43,652 bases of DNA from Gnetum montanum (lineage: Eukaryota > Streptophyta > Gnetopsida > Gnetales > Gnetaceae). Under the pieces are notes generated by a model. The model was not told the DNA's origin. It made no database searches and saw only the letters and a list, made by a program, of their open reading frames with translations. This document shows positions 22,130 through 32,129 of the stretch, piece by piece. The DNA lies in assembly GCA_015680685.1 (NCBI GenBank), contig MNCI01007893.1, forward strand, positions 74,616-118,267, in the 5' to 3' direction. Every line of letters begins with the position of its first letter. Position 1 is the first letter of the stretch. The position numbers were made by a program, and so were the translations under genes.

Positions 22130-22430
22130 TTGCTAAAGATTGTAAAAAACTATCAAAAACCTTTTCTTAATCATATCATGAGTTAATTGGAATAGATCCA
22201 TGTATATGCTAGCATTGGATCTATACAAGTCCCACTATTAAGTCAAGGAGGTAGTCGTATAGGAGATTGAATCGAAAACTTACATAGGTTGTTAAATATG
22301 AAGTTGAACAACTTCTTAAGATAGGATTTATCTATCCTATGGTATACAATGAGTGCGTGAGCCTACTTGTTATTATGTTTTGAAAAGAAGGAAATTTGAG
22401 GGGGTTGGAGTTTATATTTTCAATAAATCT
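22130..22430 (+). pseudogene. E2 reverse transcriptase, N-terminal fragment
   Basis: Beyond the E3 LTR the Athila-type pol resumes: SYHELIGIDPCIC, IYTSPTIKSRR, YRRLNRKL, VKYEVEQLLKIGFIYP and CVSLLVIMF (about 22175-22380), which parallel the E1 segment at 8690-8450. Similarity stops near 22430, before any catalytic motif, so E2 is truncated or interrupted again here. Confidence 0.8.
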
Positions 22431-22690
22431 CAGCGTTGCTCCTACAACTCCAAAGTTGCTAGTGGAAGACCAACGTTGATTGGAGAAGCCAGAATGAATA
22501 ACAAGTCTATTTACTATTTTTGGTAACCATCATAGTTTTGGTGCCTTGGGGATATCCAAAATTGTCATAAATAGCAACTATGATAGAATCAAATACTTTC
22601 CACACCTGTATGTGACACCAATTTATTAGTAATCATGGCAAAAATTTACAACCAAAATTCAATACCCATATAACCTATATAAGCTTATTT
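22431..22690. other. No gene recognised
   Basis: Moderately AT-rich sequence between the E2 truncation point and the next coding relic. No domain, LTR edge or repeat was found. Confidence 0.5.
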
Positions 22691-23107
22691 CCAACACCTA
22701 GAAAAGGGTTCTTTGATTCTTGGCCTCTTGAGTTCCACTGCTTTGTAATTCTTGGGCATTTAAATGAAGAAAAAACATAAAGCTTTTGGAAATTCTTGAG
22801 CATAGAACCTTTTGCCATTCACAACACTTATAACCTTGAGTCTTTTGTGAGACTTTTTGTAAGAATGCTAGACTACATGAGCATCAAGACTCCTAGTGTG
22901 GTATCCCATTTTTGATAAAAAGTCCTTTACACACCTTACCTCCCATGTGACCAATTCTATAGATCTGGAAGAAAAACCTATAAGGATTTTTTCTTTTGGT
23001 AGTTGGAGAGTGCCTGGATCATGGAGTTGACTATGTTGTGCAAGACTACCATCTTCAACAGGCTTTAAGATCCACCAAAGCAAACCCCTTATGCATCCAA
23101 GCACCAT
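22690..23107 (-). pseudogene. Unrecognised coding relic, minus strand
   Basis: One frame stays open for about 140 codons except for a TAG (about 22871) and a TAA (about 22762). It contains LQLPKEKILIGFSSRSIELV, TWEVRCVKDFLSKMGYHTRS, KRLKVISVVNGKRFYAQEFP and ELKRPRIKEPFSRCWK. Charge pattern and absence of low complexity suggest real protein, not retrotransposon pol; I do not recognise the family. A possible 3' splice site (GTGCCAACAG) precedes it near 23110 and a possible 5' splice site follows near 22705. It could be exons of a decayed host gene or of a DNA transposon. Confidence 0.4.
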
Positions 23108-23301
23108 CTATACTGTTGGCACATTTTGACCATTTCATGGAACAGATTAGAACACAAGATTGAGAATTGCAGTTGGAGCAGCAATAGGAGTTGAACATCT
23201 ACATGATAAGACAAGCTTGCCTATTTTATATATCATGATCTAAAATGGCCTACAGTAACAAGCCACCACGTAGCCTCTTATGAGGGAGGTTGTAACAGCA
23301 C

Positions 23302-23541
23302 TTGGTTACTTGTCTTCTCAAACATATGATCCTCTATTTTCGGTCATCCATTAATGTTAAACCCACTTTTTCAAGTCAGAATGCAAAGATGGAAAGAAAA
23401 TTAACTGCCAGAATAGACAATCATCAAGTGTCTGAAATGGAGCAAATTGATGCCAAGGGTTTTAAACAACCCTCATTATTGAAGGATTCCAGAAAAACCC
23501 CGAAACGCAACGTTTTGGACGTGATGGTTCTAGGGAAATAA
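23302..23541 (+). other. Open frame in low-copy sequence, possible exon
   Basis: A 79-codon plus-strand frame with ordinary residue composition (MERKLTARIDNHQVSEMEQ, LLKDSRKTPKRNVLDVMVLG). It is preceded by a splice-acceptor-like TTTTTCAAGTCAG at about 23367-23379 and has clustered CpG at 23500-23522. The other strand and frames are also partly open, so the coding direction is unsure. It stops 55 bases before the assembly gap. Confidence 0.25.
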
Positions 23542-23596
23542 TGGTCTTGGAAGACATGGAGAATAATAAAAATACATGATGATACATAGACTCACC

Positions 23597-24088
23597 NNNN
23601 NNNNNNNNNNNNNNNNNNNNNNNNNNNNNNNNNNNNNNNNNNNNNNNNNNNNNNNNNNNNNNNNNNNNNNNNNNNNNNNNNNNNNNNNNNNNNNNNNNNN
23701 NNNNNNNNNNNNNNNNNNNNNNNNNNNNNNNNNNNNNNNNNNNNNNNNNNNNNNNNNNNNNNNNNNNNNNNNNNNNNNNNNNNNNNNNNNNNNNNNNNNN
23801 NNNNNNNNNNNNNNNNNNNNNNNNNNNNNNNNNNNNNNNNNNNNNNNNNNNNNNNNNNNNNNNNNNNNNNNNNNNNNNNNNNNNNNNNNNNNNNNNNNNN
23901 NNNNNNNNNNNNNNNNNNNNNNNNNNNNNNNNNNNNNNNNNNNNNNNNNNNNNNNNNNNNNNNNNNNNNNNNNNNNNNNNNNNNNNNNNNNNNNNNNNNN
24001 NNNNNNNNNNNNNNNNNNNNNNNNNNNNNNNNNNNNNNNNNNNNNNNNNNNNNNNNNNNNNNNNNNNNNNNNNNNNNNNNNNNNNNNN
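23597..24088. other. Assembly gap, 492 N
   Basis: Unsequenced stretch. Open frames that appear to run through it are meaningless, and any exon inside it cannot be seen. Confidence 1.
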
Positions 24089-24230
24089 TTTTGGCAGGGT
24101 TAATTCAGGAAACGACTCCCACAAAACACGATGGCAGCAGCAGGCGCGGAGAAGACCAGCAGCGGGTGCAGAAAAGTCCGTAGCAAACACCAAAGAAACA
24201 CAAATGGGCATGGCCTATACACGATAACAC

Positions 24231-24371
24231 CTTCGATGCAGCAATGTTCCCTATACGGTGGCTGAGCCTTCTCATGCGCGGCAGCTGGTAACGATTTTTG
24301 GTATGATGAATCAGTTGCAGGATCGGTGGCTTCGCCTTCAGTTTCGTATTCCAGGACATTCCGAATTTTAG
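24231..24371 (-). other. Candidate exon, minus strand
   Basis: A 141-base segment reads KIRNVLEYETEGEATDPATD, SSYQKSLPAAAHEKA and QPPYREHCCIEG without stops. It has a splice-acceptor-like TAATTGTAG at its start and a donor-like GAAG/GTGTTA at its end. CpG content is high and codon use looks normal, unlike the decayed elements around it. The protein family is not recognised. The opposite and shifted frames are also open, so the call is tentative. Confidence 0.35.
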
Positions 24372-24419
24372 CTACAATTATCGGGATGCAAGAGAAAATT
24401 TAGTTAACTACCACTACCA

Positions 24420-24960
24420 CCAATAACGTGGAGGTTATATTATATTTCTATGTTAATCTTAGTGGCACTTAGAATTCAAAATTTTAAGCTAGATTCGCCT
24501 AGTGATCTAAAACAAATTACATAATACATATAATATGGAGTCTTGTTTTAGAAAAGCTTGCTTTAAAAACATTATTATAAAGTCATTACCTATTAAAAAT
24601 TTTCCATATTGATTATTCCATTTAAAGTCACATTAAAGTTAGCATAAAATGCTCCTCATTTTAGGTATCCTTCTTAACTTCCTAAATCACATAATTTTCT
24701 CCTAGCTTATTGGACAAGTAATCCTCTGATTGGTTAGTCAAATTACTTAAGAGAGAAGATAGGGGAGATATTTTTGAAATATTTTTGGGATATTTTTCCT
24801 AGGAAGAGGAGAATCCCATTTTTTGGGAAGTCTTATACACCACTTAAAAGACTTGACATCTCATTTAGAAGAGGCAAAATTAAAAAGATATATATATGTA
24901 TGAAGTAAGTTACTATAGCTTATATTCCTATGTATTTTAGAAATTATATTTTAATAATAT
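24420..24960 (+). repeat. Remnant related to the 24961 LTR-like unit
   Basis: Bases 24690-24800 (TTGGACAAGTAATCCTCTGA, TTGGTTAGTCAAATTACTTA) align with 25165-25285 of the neighbouring unit. This indicates an older, partial copy of the same LTR-like sequence placed directly upstream. The rest of the segment is AT-rich with no gene. Confidence 0.5.
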
Positions 24961-25029
24961 TGTAACCACCACCAAGGCCACTTGTCACTTGCATGGGACA
25001 CTTGTCACCTACAACTTGTTTATCTCCAT

Positions 25030-25113
25030 GAAGACACTTGACAACTAGATGAAGACACTTGGCAATTGAAGGAAGACACTTGGCGATTGAATAGGACACT
25101 TGTCCATTGTAGC
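25030..25113 (+). repeat. 21-bp tandem repeats, four units
   Basis: Units start at 25030, 25051, 25072 and 25093 with the shared core GAAGACACTTGGCAATTGAAG. Two looser copies of GGACACTTGTCAC lie just upstream (24976-25010). They sit 180-260 bases upstream of the TATA box at 25293, where enhancer repeats of LTRs occur. Confidence 0.8.
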
Positions 25114-25160
25114 TTTTATCTCTTTTGTGGTTGAAACCACCCAATATTGTTGTAACTTAC

Positions 25161-25201
25161 CTAACTTGTTGGGCAAGTAACCTCCTAACTTGTTGGGCAA
25201 G
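25161..25201 (+). repeat. 24-bp direct duplication
   Basis: CTAACTTGTTGGGCAAG occurs at 25161-25177 and again at 25185-25201. It lies between the 21-bp repeats and the TATA box of the same LTR-like unit. Confidence 0.85.
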
Positions 25202-25292
25202 AAATTTTCTAATTGGTTAGTCAAGTTACTTGAGAGAAAAGTTAGGAGAGATATTTGTGGGATATTTTGAAATTGTAACTTCCTTGGAATCC

Positions 25293-25300
25293 TATAAATA
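25293..25300 (+). promoter_or_regulatory. TATA box of LTR-like unit
   Basis: TATAAATA inside CCTATAAATAGGCTTCAAGG, a textbook plant LTR core promoter. The downstream region of more than 1 kb would be R-U5 if the unit is an LTR. Confidence 0.6.
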
Positions 25301-26470
25301 GGCTTCAAGGTTCAAGGGGAGAAAACAGATCATCAAGGAGCATCATCATCACACTTGGAAGATTTGTAAAGAAGATTGTTTGCAAGATGGCTTGCTAGAA
25401 TAAAGATTTCAGCCTCTTTGTCATGGTCCTGTGAGTTATGCATTTCATTTTTTGTTTTGTTTAAATTGCTTAGCTAGTGGTTTAGATAGTATCATCCTTG
25501 GCAAGTAATTTTGGGATTTTTAGATTGCTCTTATTGTTCTTGTTGCCCGATAGAAATTTCTATTAAAATTTTGCCATAGAAGCGCTTGTGTTTAAAAGCC
25601 TTAAGAGCATTTTAGTAGTAAATTTCGTTATTGTGCAACGTTTGGGAACTGCTATTGGGTTGTTGAAAGAGAGCCTCTGTTTGTAGTCACGCCGTGGAAC
25701 AATCTAGTAGTCAAGAGGGTTCAGAGAATCTTTGGTATTTTGATGGGACCAGAATAGCTTCTTTATCTTTAAAGTGATTTTCCGTGTTATTTCAATCAGA
25801 AATTGTCAAGTCTTTTAAAGGTTCTGTTTGAATGCAATCGTTGGCATCTATTGTCTAGTCAAAGTGGAGTCTCGTACGTGGTAGTTTACGCAACGATTTT
25901 TGGTAGCACAATAGGATTGTCTTGAAGATATTGCTTGGTTGAGCCTTGGAAGTTTGAACAATTCGTAGATATTGAATTTGGAATAACTTTATTGCGAAGT
26001 GTTTACTCGTGTCATTTTACCTTACTTAAATATTTGAGGTCCACACAAATCTGCTTTCTTTTCTTTTCTGCTTATTTCCATCGAATTGTGGAACTATCTC
26101 TTTCTCTGGGGAAAATTAGGAGTAGATTGCGGAGTTGTGCTCAAATGTTTTTGCAAAATTTTATTTGTTACAAGCAGGTATTATAGGGGCCGCGTAGACT
26201 AGGTAGTTTGAACAAAATAGGAAACTTTAAATAACTCACAGTACTTGGCAAAGTTGGCTAAATCTCTTTAAAGTAAGTCATTTGTAGTTCACACACAATG
26301 AAATTGTCACATTTCATACAACCGCACGCCGCAACAGCACACACACATACTCACATTAACTACTGAGTTATTTGGAGGTATCTGGGCCTTGGTGTAGCCA
26401 GAGACCAGCAGGCACCTAAATCCTGTTCGAGGACACTCGTTGGTGGTCGCATCCCAAACGGTCGCCAACA

Positions 26471-26889
26471 TATACAAATTTTAAACTTTGTTTATTTATA
26501 ATATTTTCATTATAATAAAATTCATAGATCATTTTCTATGTAAAGTTATTATGATTTTATTTTGTGCATTTATCTCCTAGATCAAATTTGCAATATTTCA
26601 CATGTTGTTTATCCCCATTTACACTTTTCAAGTACCTGGGTGACCAACAAAAATACATAGGATGCCTTGGATCCTCTTTCTTAGAGGTCCTTAGGATTCA
26701 AGGTTAAAATTATTTCGCACCCAAGATTTTTCATTTTTTAGCAGCCAAATTTTCGAAGTGCAATAGTTTTCTAGTGCTAGAAGAAGGGCCTACACCCAAG
26801 TTCTACATCCACTTTTGTTTTTCCATTTTGATAACATTTTTTTAACTTGAAAATATTAAATTTACATCAAATATATTTAATCTTTGATA
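26471..26889. other. AT-rich stretch, no gene seen
   Basis: No open frame with recognisable content and no repeat edge. A minus-strand TGGCGACCGTTTGGG at its left border looks faintly like a gypsy primer site but is not supported by an LTR. Confidence 0.5.
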
Positions 26890-27787
26890 AACATTTTTCT
26901 TGCAAGAGAAACGAATGTTGTCATCCATCTCCCTACCATCAAAACCTAGCATTGAGGTTTAAGGTGATTTGGATTTTTTGTAAAATTCTTACAATAGTTG
27001 TAGTACTTTGAAAAAATAGTATGGTGTCAATCAAAACTACCTTTGTGTGTTCCAAAGGCTATCATTACTCTACCACAAACATCCAAAGCCCTTTGCTATG
27101 GAATTTTCCAGCAAGGCCAACATTAGCCCTTCTCCAAACACAAACACCAATAAAACTTTATTGCCAAGAAACCTACAAGTAAAAGCAATTCTATCACCCA
27201 TCTGCCTACCACCAAAACTCAATGTTGAGATTATAGGTGATTTGGATTTTATGAAAATTTTTATAGTAGTTGCTAGAATTTTTAAGCCCAACATGGGTGC
27301 TAGTCAACAATACCTTTGTATGTTCCGAAGACCAATGTTGTTCTACCACAACCACTCAAACCTTCCTGCTATGAAATTTTCTAGCAAGGCCAGCATTGGT
27401 CCTTCTTCATCCATTAATTTAGCCTTTGAAAAAACCAATAAATTTTCATTTACATTTTTTAGAGACACATTATTCCTGCCAAGAGGAGAATCCCCAACGT
27501 AGGACAAGTGGGTGAGGTGGTTGTTAACATCTTACCCCCTTTCTCCCCTTTAATGTAGCCACTACTGACAAAGCTACTATAGTTTGTGTTTTCAACATTA
27601 AAACCATTATATTTTTCTCAAGTGCAAGGTGTACCCCCTATCACTATAGCCTACACTACATTTTGTTGTTGCGGTTCACAATGTTTCACAACTATTTCCC
27701 TTTTGCATCTTGAATAATTCCACTTTCTAGAATTATAATTTAATTAAGTAATTATACATTTTATTAAAAAAAATTAAACTATTAATC
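26890..27787 (+). repeat. 273-bp in-frame tandem duplication and leader before E4 gag
   Basis: Two adjacent units (about 26910-27180 and 27183-27450) and the start of a third share blocks spaced 273-274 bases apart, for example TGTTCCAAAGGC against TGTTCCGAAGAC and GGTGATTTGGATTTT in both. The spacing is 91 codons, and one plus-strand frame reads both units: YLCVFQRLSLLYHKH against YLCMFRRPMLFYHNH, and AMEFSSKANI against AMKFSSKASI. This gives an open frame of 151 codons at 27047-27502. The minus strand is also partly open, so coding is possible but unproven. Bases 27503-27787 are a non-coding leader. Confidence 0.55.
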
Positions 27788-30270
27788 ATGTCTATTAGCC
27801 AATCAACTATTTTTCCCCTTAACCTAACTAATATGACATCTAACCAAGGTGTTGTGAGGGTTTATGACACTAAAGACTCTGTTGTGGCCAAATGTAAGCA
27901 ATCACTCAAGCTAAGGAAGAAAAGCTTGGATATTATCATCATCAATGAAATTTATTATAATTTCATTTGTGCCAAAATCTAGGTAGGTTTGCTCATTCCA
28001 TGGGTAGAGGCAAAATTCAAAAAGGAGTATGAGCTCATTGACAACAACTAGAAGGAACACATTCCTTTTCCATATGAAAAAATATCATTGGCCAATGCTC
28101 ATACATGCATTATATCTCATCTATTTTAGATGGATGAGCAAGATAGAGAGTCAAGCTTTGAAGACCAACACGTGAAGCATGATGAGTTTAAGGTTGAGCT
28201 TGAACCCAAAAATTTCATAGGGAGCCTCTTCCAATAGTCAACTTTCCAAACCACCACACCTACTTTGATCCTACCTATCTCTTCCATGGGGCAGATGCCC
28301 CAACCCTCATCTTCCATGTACCCTATCATGTTTTGGTTAGCACTCATTATAGTGGCCCACAAGGCAGATTCTATGTTCCAAATAATACCCCTTTGCTCCT
28401 CTATTCCTTTTGCCATCCAACCTTGGTCTGCATGACCATCATCAGTAATCTTCATCATCACTCACCTCTTTTCCATACCAGTGAGATCTCATGTGATCCA
28501 AGGATCATACACACCATTTTTCCCCTTTATCCCACACATACTGGCATAAACATCATTTTCGTTATTTAGTCCTTTCACAACTATGATGACCCAACCTCTT
28601 CCTTTAGTACTGCAATCCATCATGAGGCCACAAGCCTCTCAGCTTATACCGCAACCATTTGTATATACATGGTAACCCATGGAAATTCCACAAGGCTTGG
28701 ATCAGCCATTCCAAATGATCTAGGATCTTACATAAGAGTTATGGAAGCTTAAGATATTCATAACTCAAATAGTAAAAATCACAATCTTCTATCAAGATGA
28801 TCTAATTAGTCCTACTATCCCACAAATAACTCTTTCCCTTGGCATTTCCATACCCCAATTCACTACGTACAATGGTGGAGGTGATCCTAACACCCACCTT
28901 ATAATCTTTTATTCTAAATGCTTGTTATTACAAGCTTGGCTACATATCATAATGCAAATCTCCCCTATGTTCCTTACTAGGAAAGCCTTGGATTGGTACT
29001 ACACATTACTAAGAGGATCAATATCCTTACTTGAAGACCTAAAATATTGGTTTATTAACCATTTCAAGTATAACTTAAAACCCAACATAACTCTTGACCA
29101 ACTAATGAAGGTCAAGTAGGAATCCCCTAAACCCATACAAAAATTTATAAAAGAATGGAATGCTCTTCTCAATGAGATTCTAGAACCTATAGCTGAGACC
29201 CACCTTCTTGCTATATTCAAGGGGGTTGTTAATGACTTTATTAAGTATAAAATATACAATCTAGACTTGTGGTCACTCAGCTAGGCTTTTTCAAAAACAA
29301 AGAACATAAAGGACAATGTCGAGGCTAGTCATGACCCTGCTTATGTGGCATATAAGAACCAACATACTTAGAAGGATAAATAAAAGGGGAGGCAAAACAA
29401 TGTAGCAGTGGCCACCATGGCCAAAGAGACTAAAACTGAGTAGGGGCTCAAAATGAAATAACCCAAGGCCCCTACCAACAACAATCAACTATCAGCATCT
29501 AGGGCCTCTACATTAGGCAACATGAGGTCAAATTTCAAAAGGAAGGATCAATCAAATTATACTAGGCTACCACTAAATCCATTTAAACTCCTTGATCAAT
29601 TAATAAAGAGTGAGAGAATCCAATATAAACAAATGATCGAGAATGGCCACAAGAGGAATGATAGACTATGTGAAATTGCAAAGAATCCATTCTTGCAATC
29701 AAGGATAACCTATCAGTACCTAATTACTTCAAACTTGATCATTTTTTCTACTACCATAAACTACCAAGTCATGATAGTGAATTTTTATTAGCTCTTAAGA
29801 ATGAATTGTAGAAGATGGTAGACAATAGGAAATTGGTCCTTGATGCCTCTAACCTAGTTAGACAATAGAACCAATCCATGTAGGTCTACAACTAAATGCT
29901 AACAATCCATATACCATAGAGGCATTCAATGTGAATAATAATCCAAGACATGGAGGTGAGTCATTCATGATTTGGGTACCTCCTCACAATGATAGGGGCC
30001 CTTCAACTTTTTCTAGTTTAAGATCCCCTTTTTTTGTAAGGATAGCATCACCTAGGCCTTCCAAGGAGCCGTTTATAATCAAGGCACCTCCTCTCACTAC
30101 AACCAAACTAACCATTACAACCAAACAACTTCCTCCCATGGTGGCTAACATAATGACTTCTTTTCAACCAAACAACAACAATAAGAAATCACTAATGAAA
30201 CAACACAAGAAATTTGTGTCAAAGCCCAAGAATAGAGAGAACAAGTACACCAAGGCATAGAAGGAGATGG
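27788..30270 (+). pseudogene. E4 gag, decayed
   Basis: The ATG at 27788 (MSISQSTIFPLNLTN) opens a frame that can be followed to 29791 with stops only at former Gln, Arg or Trp codons. It includes a Pro/Gln/Met-rich linker (about 28270-28700) and the retrotransposon gag core: FTTYNGGGDPNTHLI (about 28860), RKALDWYYTLLRGSISLL (about 28980), FINHFKYNLKPN and KPIQKFIKEWNALLNEIL (about 29130-29190). After a frameshift, NRKLVLDASNLVRQ and NNNPRHGG (about 29830-29950) correspond to the segment before the protease in Tat/Athila gag. A basic Lys/Asn tail follows to 30259. The gag differs clearly from that of E1 and E2. Confidence 0.8.
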
Positions 30271-30279
30271 ATCCACCAA

Positions 30280-31390
30280 AGCCCACTCATACTTCATCCA
30301 TTTCCATGATCTCTAATACATAGGGTTCTTGAACAAGTCAAACACAAAAGGATCCCAAGCCACAAGGAAAGGGGAAAGAGGCTAAGGTACAACTCCTAAA
30401 ACATGAAGTTTTCATTAGAGGATGTGGGGAGGAAGATAAATCCAACAAGAATGAGAAATTCATAGCCAATGACAAGGACTTCCTCAATGCAATCGAATAG
30501 GTTTAGCTGTCCTTGAAATAGAATAATACATTCCTTAGCTTGTATAACCCAATAATGACCTTTGCTACACACCATGAAGCATTAGCAAAAATGTTGAGCT
30601 TTATTCCTGTTAGCAAGGACATCCCTACTTTTGAAGAGTTCATTCACATGGTAATGGTACCATCTTCATCAAATGAAGAAACAAAGTCAACAACACTAGT
30701 GTTTTGTGATAGTGAGGTCAAGACCAATCCAAGATGGCAAGAAAACCAAGGTCCCTCCCTTTATAACAATGAGAGTGGGGTAATAAAAGGTACATATGGT
30801 GCACATGGATGATGGGATGGCCACCAATGTAATACATTACATCATTATTGAATGTTTGGGCTTAACAAAACACATGTGACACATATAAACTTTTTCTCTT
30901 AAATCCTTTAATGGATCTCGGGTTATAGTTAAAGGATCAATCTCTTTAGACTTTAAGGTAGGGGAAAAATTTCCCAAAAAAAACTACTTTCTTAGTGGTG
31001 TAACAAACACTAGGATTCAATCTCATCTTGTGGAGGGTTTGGCTAGCTCAATTACAAGTTGTTTCCTCACACATCCATTACAAAATTGACCTTCCTTATG
31101 AGGGAGGTGAAATAATTGTCCACAATGATAGTGAAATTTCCATGGAAGTCAACAATATTGATATAGAATAATGATCTAAAGTTGAGTTTCAAGAAGAAGC
31201 TTCTACTATCCATGATGAAGTCCAAAAGTCCAATAGGATGGAAGAGGTCCAAACACACAATAATGGAACCACGGATGCAGCATGGGAGAAGATCCCTTTC
31301 CATGTGGTTAGTGAAGGGAATGGGGAATACAAAATTATGCAATGTAGGCCATAAACCATTTATAATATTTTGAAGATTAGGAAACACTTT
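30280..31390 (+). pseudogene. E4 protease region, decayed
   Basis: HHEALAKMLSFIPVSKDIPT (about 30570-30630) and the following EEFIHMV match the stretch that precedes the protease of Tat-type elements. The active site survives as MDDGMATNVI at 30805-30834 (DDG type), followed by IIECLGLTKH, then GSRVIVKGSISLDFKVGEK (about 30915-30970). A coding-like tail (IHYKIDLPYEGGEIIVHND, AAWEKIPFHVVSEGNG) continues to about 31390 and stops without any RT motif. Confidence 0.68.
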
Positions 31391-32129
31391 CATGATTTAC
31401 ATTTTTCTCCCATTCACTTGTCCTTGTATCCATAACCATATAGTCTTCTTTTACTTTAGCCTTTTTTTAACCTAGTTTAAATAGTATTTACATATACCAC
31501 TTTATGTTACTTCTTTTACCATGTTTTGACCTTACTTTGCACATGACCTAAAGTTTATTCTTGTTTACAATTTACATTCCTATTCCTTATCTATTTCAAT
31601 GCATGAAACATGAAAAATACTATAAAAACTTTAAAACTTAAAAAATTCATAAAAATTCTAAAATACAAACCTAATAAAAATTTAGATGTAAAATCCACCA
31701 TGGCCTAAAACTAGCAAAAAATATGGCTCACAATGGCCTAAAACTCACTAAAATTTTATAACCTACTCACAACCTAGTTCACAATTTATTTACCTAGCTG
31801 GTTTTACATATTACTTTATCAAATTATTATATTATAGTCGTAAGATTCAACTAACATAGCCTTATAACATGACTAAAATGTAAAACATATAACATGCATA
31901 AAACTAATAAATGTCAAAACATATAAATAAAATTTAAATCTAAAAATAATAATTAAAATGTCTATAATGCACAACCATGATCACATAATATGAAAAAAGT
32001 TCAAACAATGAGTAAAATGAATATAAGTCCAACAACAAAAGCCTAACACTAGTCACAACATCATAAAAATAACATCAACAACAATAATAAAGATAGTTAA
32101 AGATAATAATTAACGAAGGTGCTAAGGTG
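31391..32129. other. AT-rich spacer between E4 gag-protease and antisense gene
   Basis: No readable protein. It would be the 3' flank of both the plus-strand gag-protease and the minus-strand seven-exon gene. Three 8-bp repeats (AAGGTGCT) at about 32116-32139 overlap the stop codon of that gene. Confidence 0.5.

Larger units (their letters stand above)
13153..22430 (+). mobile_element. E2: second Athila-type gypsy element, truncated and split by E3
   Basis: Plus-strand remains of gag (13220-14400), protease (14928-15290) and the start of reverse transcriptase (22130-22430) are collinear when the copia-type E3 (15632-22060) is removed. The 5' end abuts the LTR of E1, so E1 inserted into or next to E2; similarity is lost after about 22430 in mid-RT. 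Gag and protease motifs match those of E1, so both belong to the same lineage. No LTR of E2 itself lies in the window. Confidence 0.75.
24961..26470 (+). repeat. LTR-like unit with 21-bp repeats and TATA box
   Basis: A TGTAACC start, a promoter-like TATA (CCTATAAATAGG) and a CA-ended right edge (GTCGCCAACA) suggest a solo LTR of about 1.5 kb. It carries more CpG than its surroundings, so it is relatively young. No primer site or matching second LTR was found and the flanking bases do not form a target duplication, so both edges are provisional. Proteins were not seen; the 83-codon open frame at 25935 is without similarity to anything I know. Confidence 0.45.

Noticed and set aside
23462-24211. 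A 249-codon minus-strand open frame and a 175-codon plus-strand frame across the gap
   Set aside because: Both run through 492 N bases; the apparent length is an artefact.
26449-26468. Minus-strand TGGCGACCGTTTGGG as a gypsy primer-binding site
   Set aside because: No CA-ended LTR terminus adjoins it and no element body of matching orientation follows.
24956-26874. A solo LTR from 24961 to 26869 with AATAT as target duplication
   Set aside because: AATAT after a CA is expected by chance in such AT-rich sequence, and nothing else supports an edge at 26869.
27070-27294. Minus-strand frame of 74 residues opposite the 273-bp duplication as a separate gene
   Set aside because: The plus-strand frame spans both repeat units with matching peptides, whereas the minus-strand frame breaks in the other unit; neither is proven, and a second gene is not needed.
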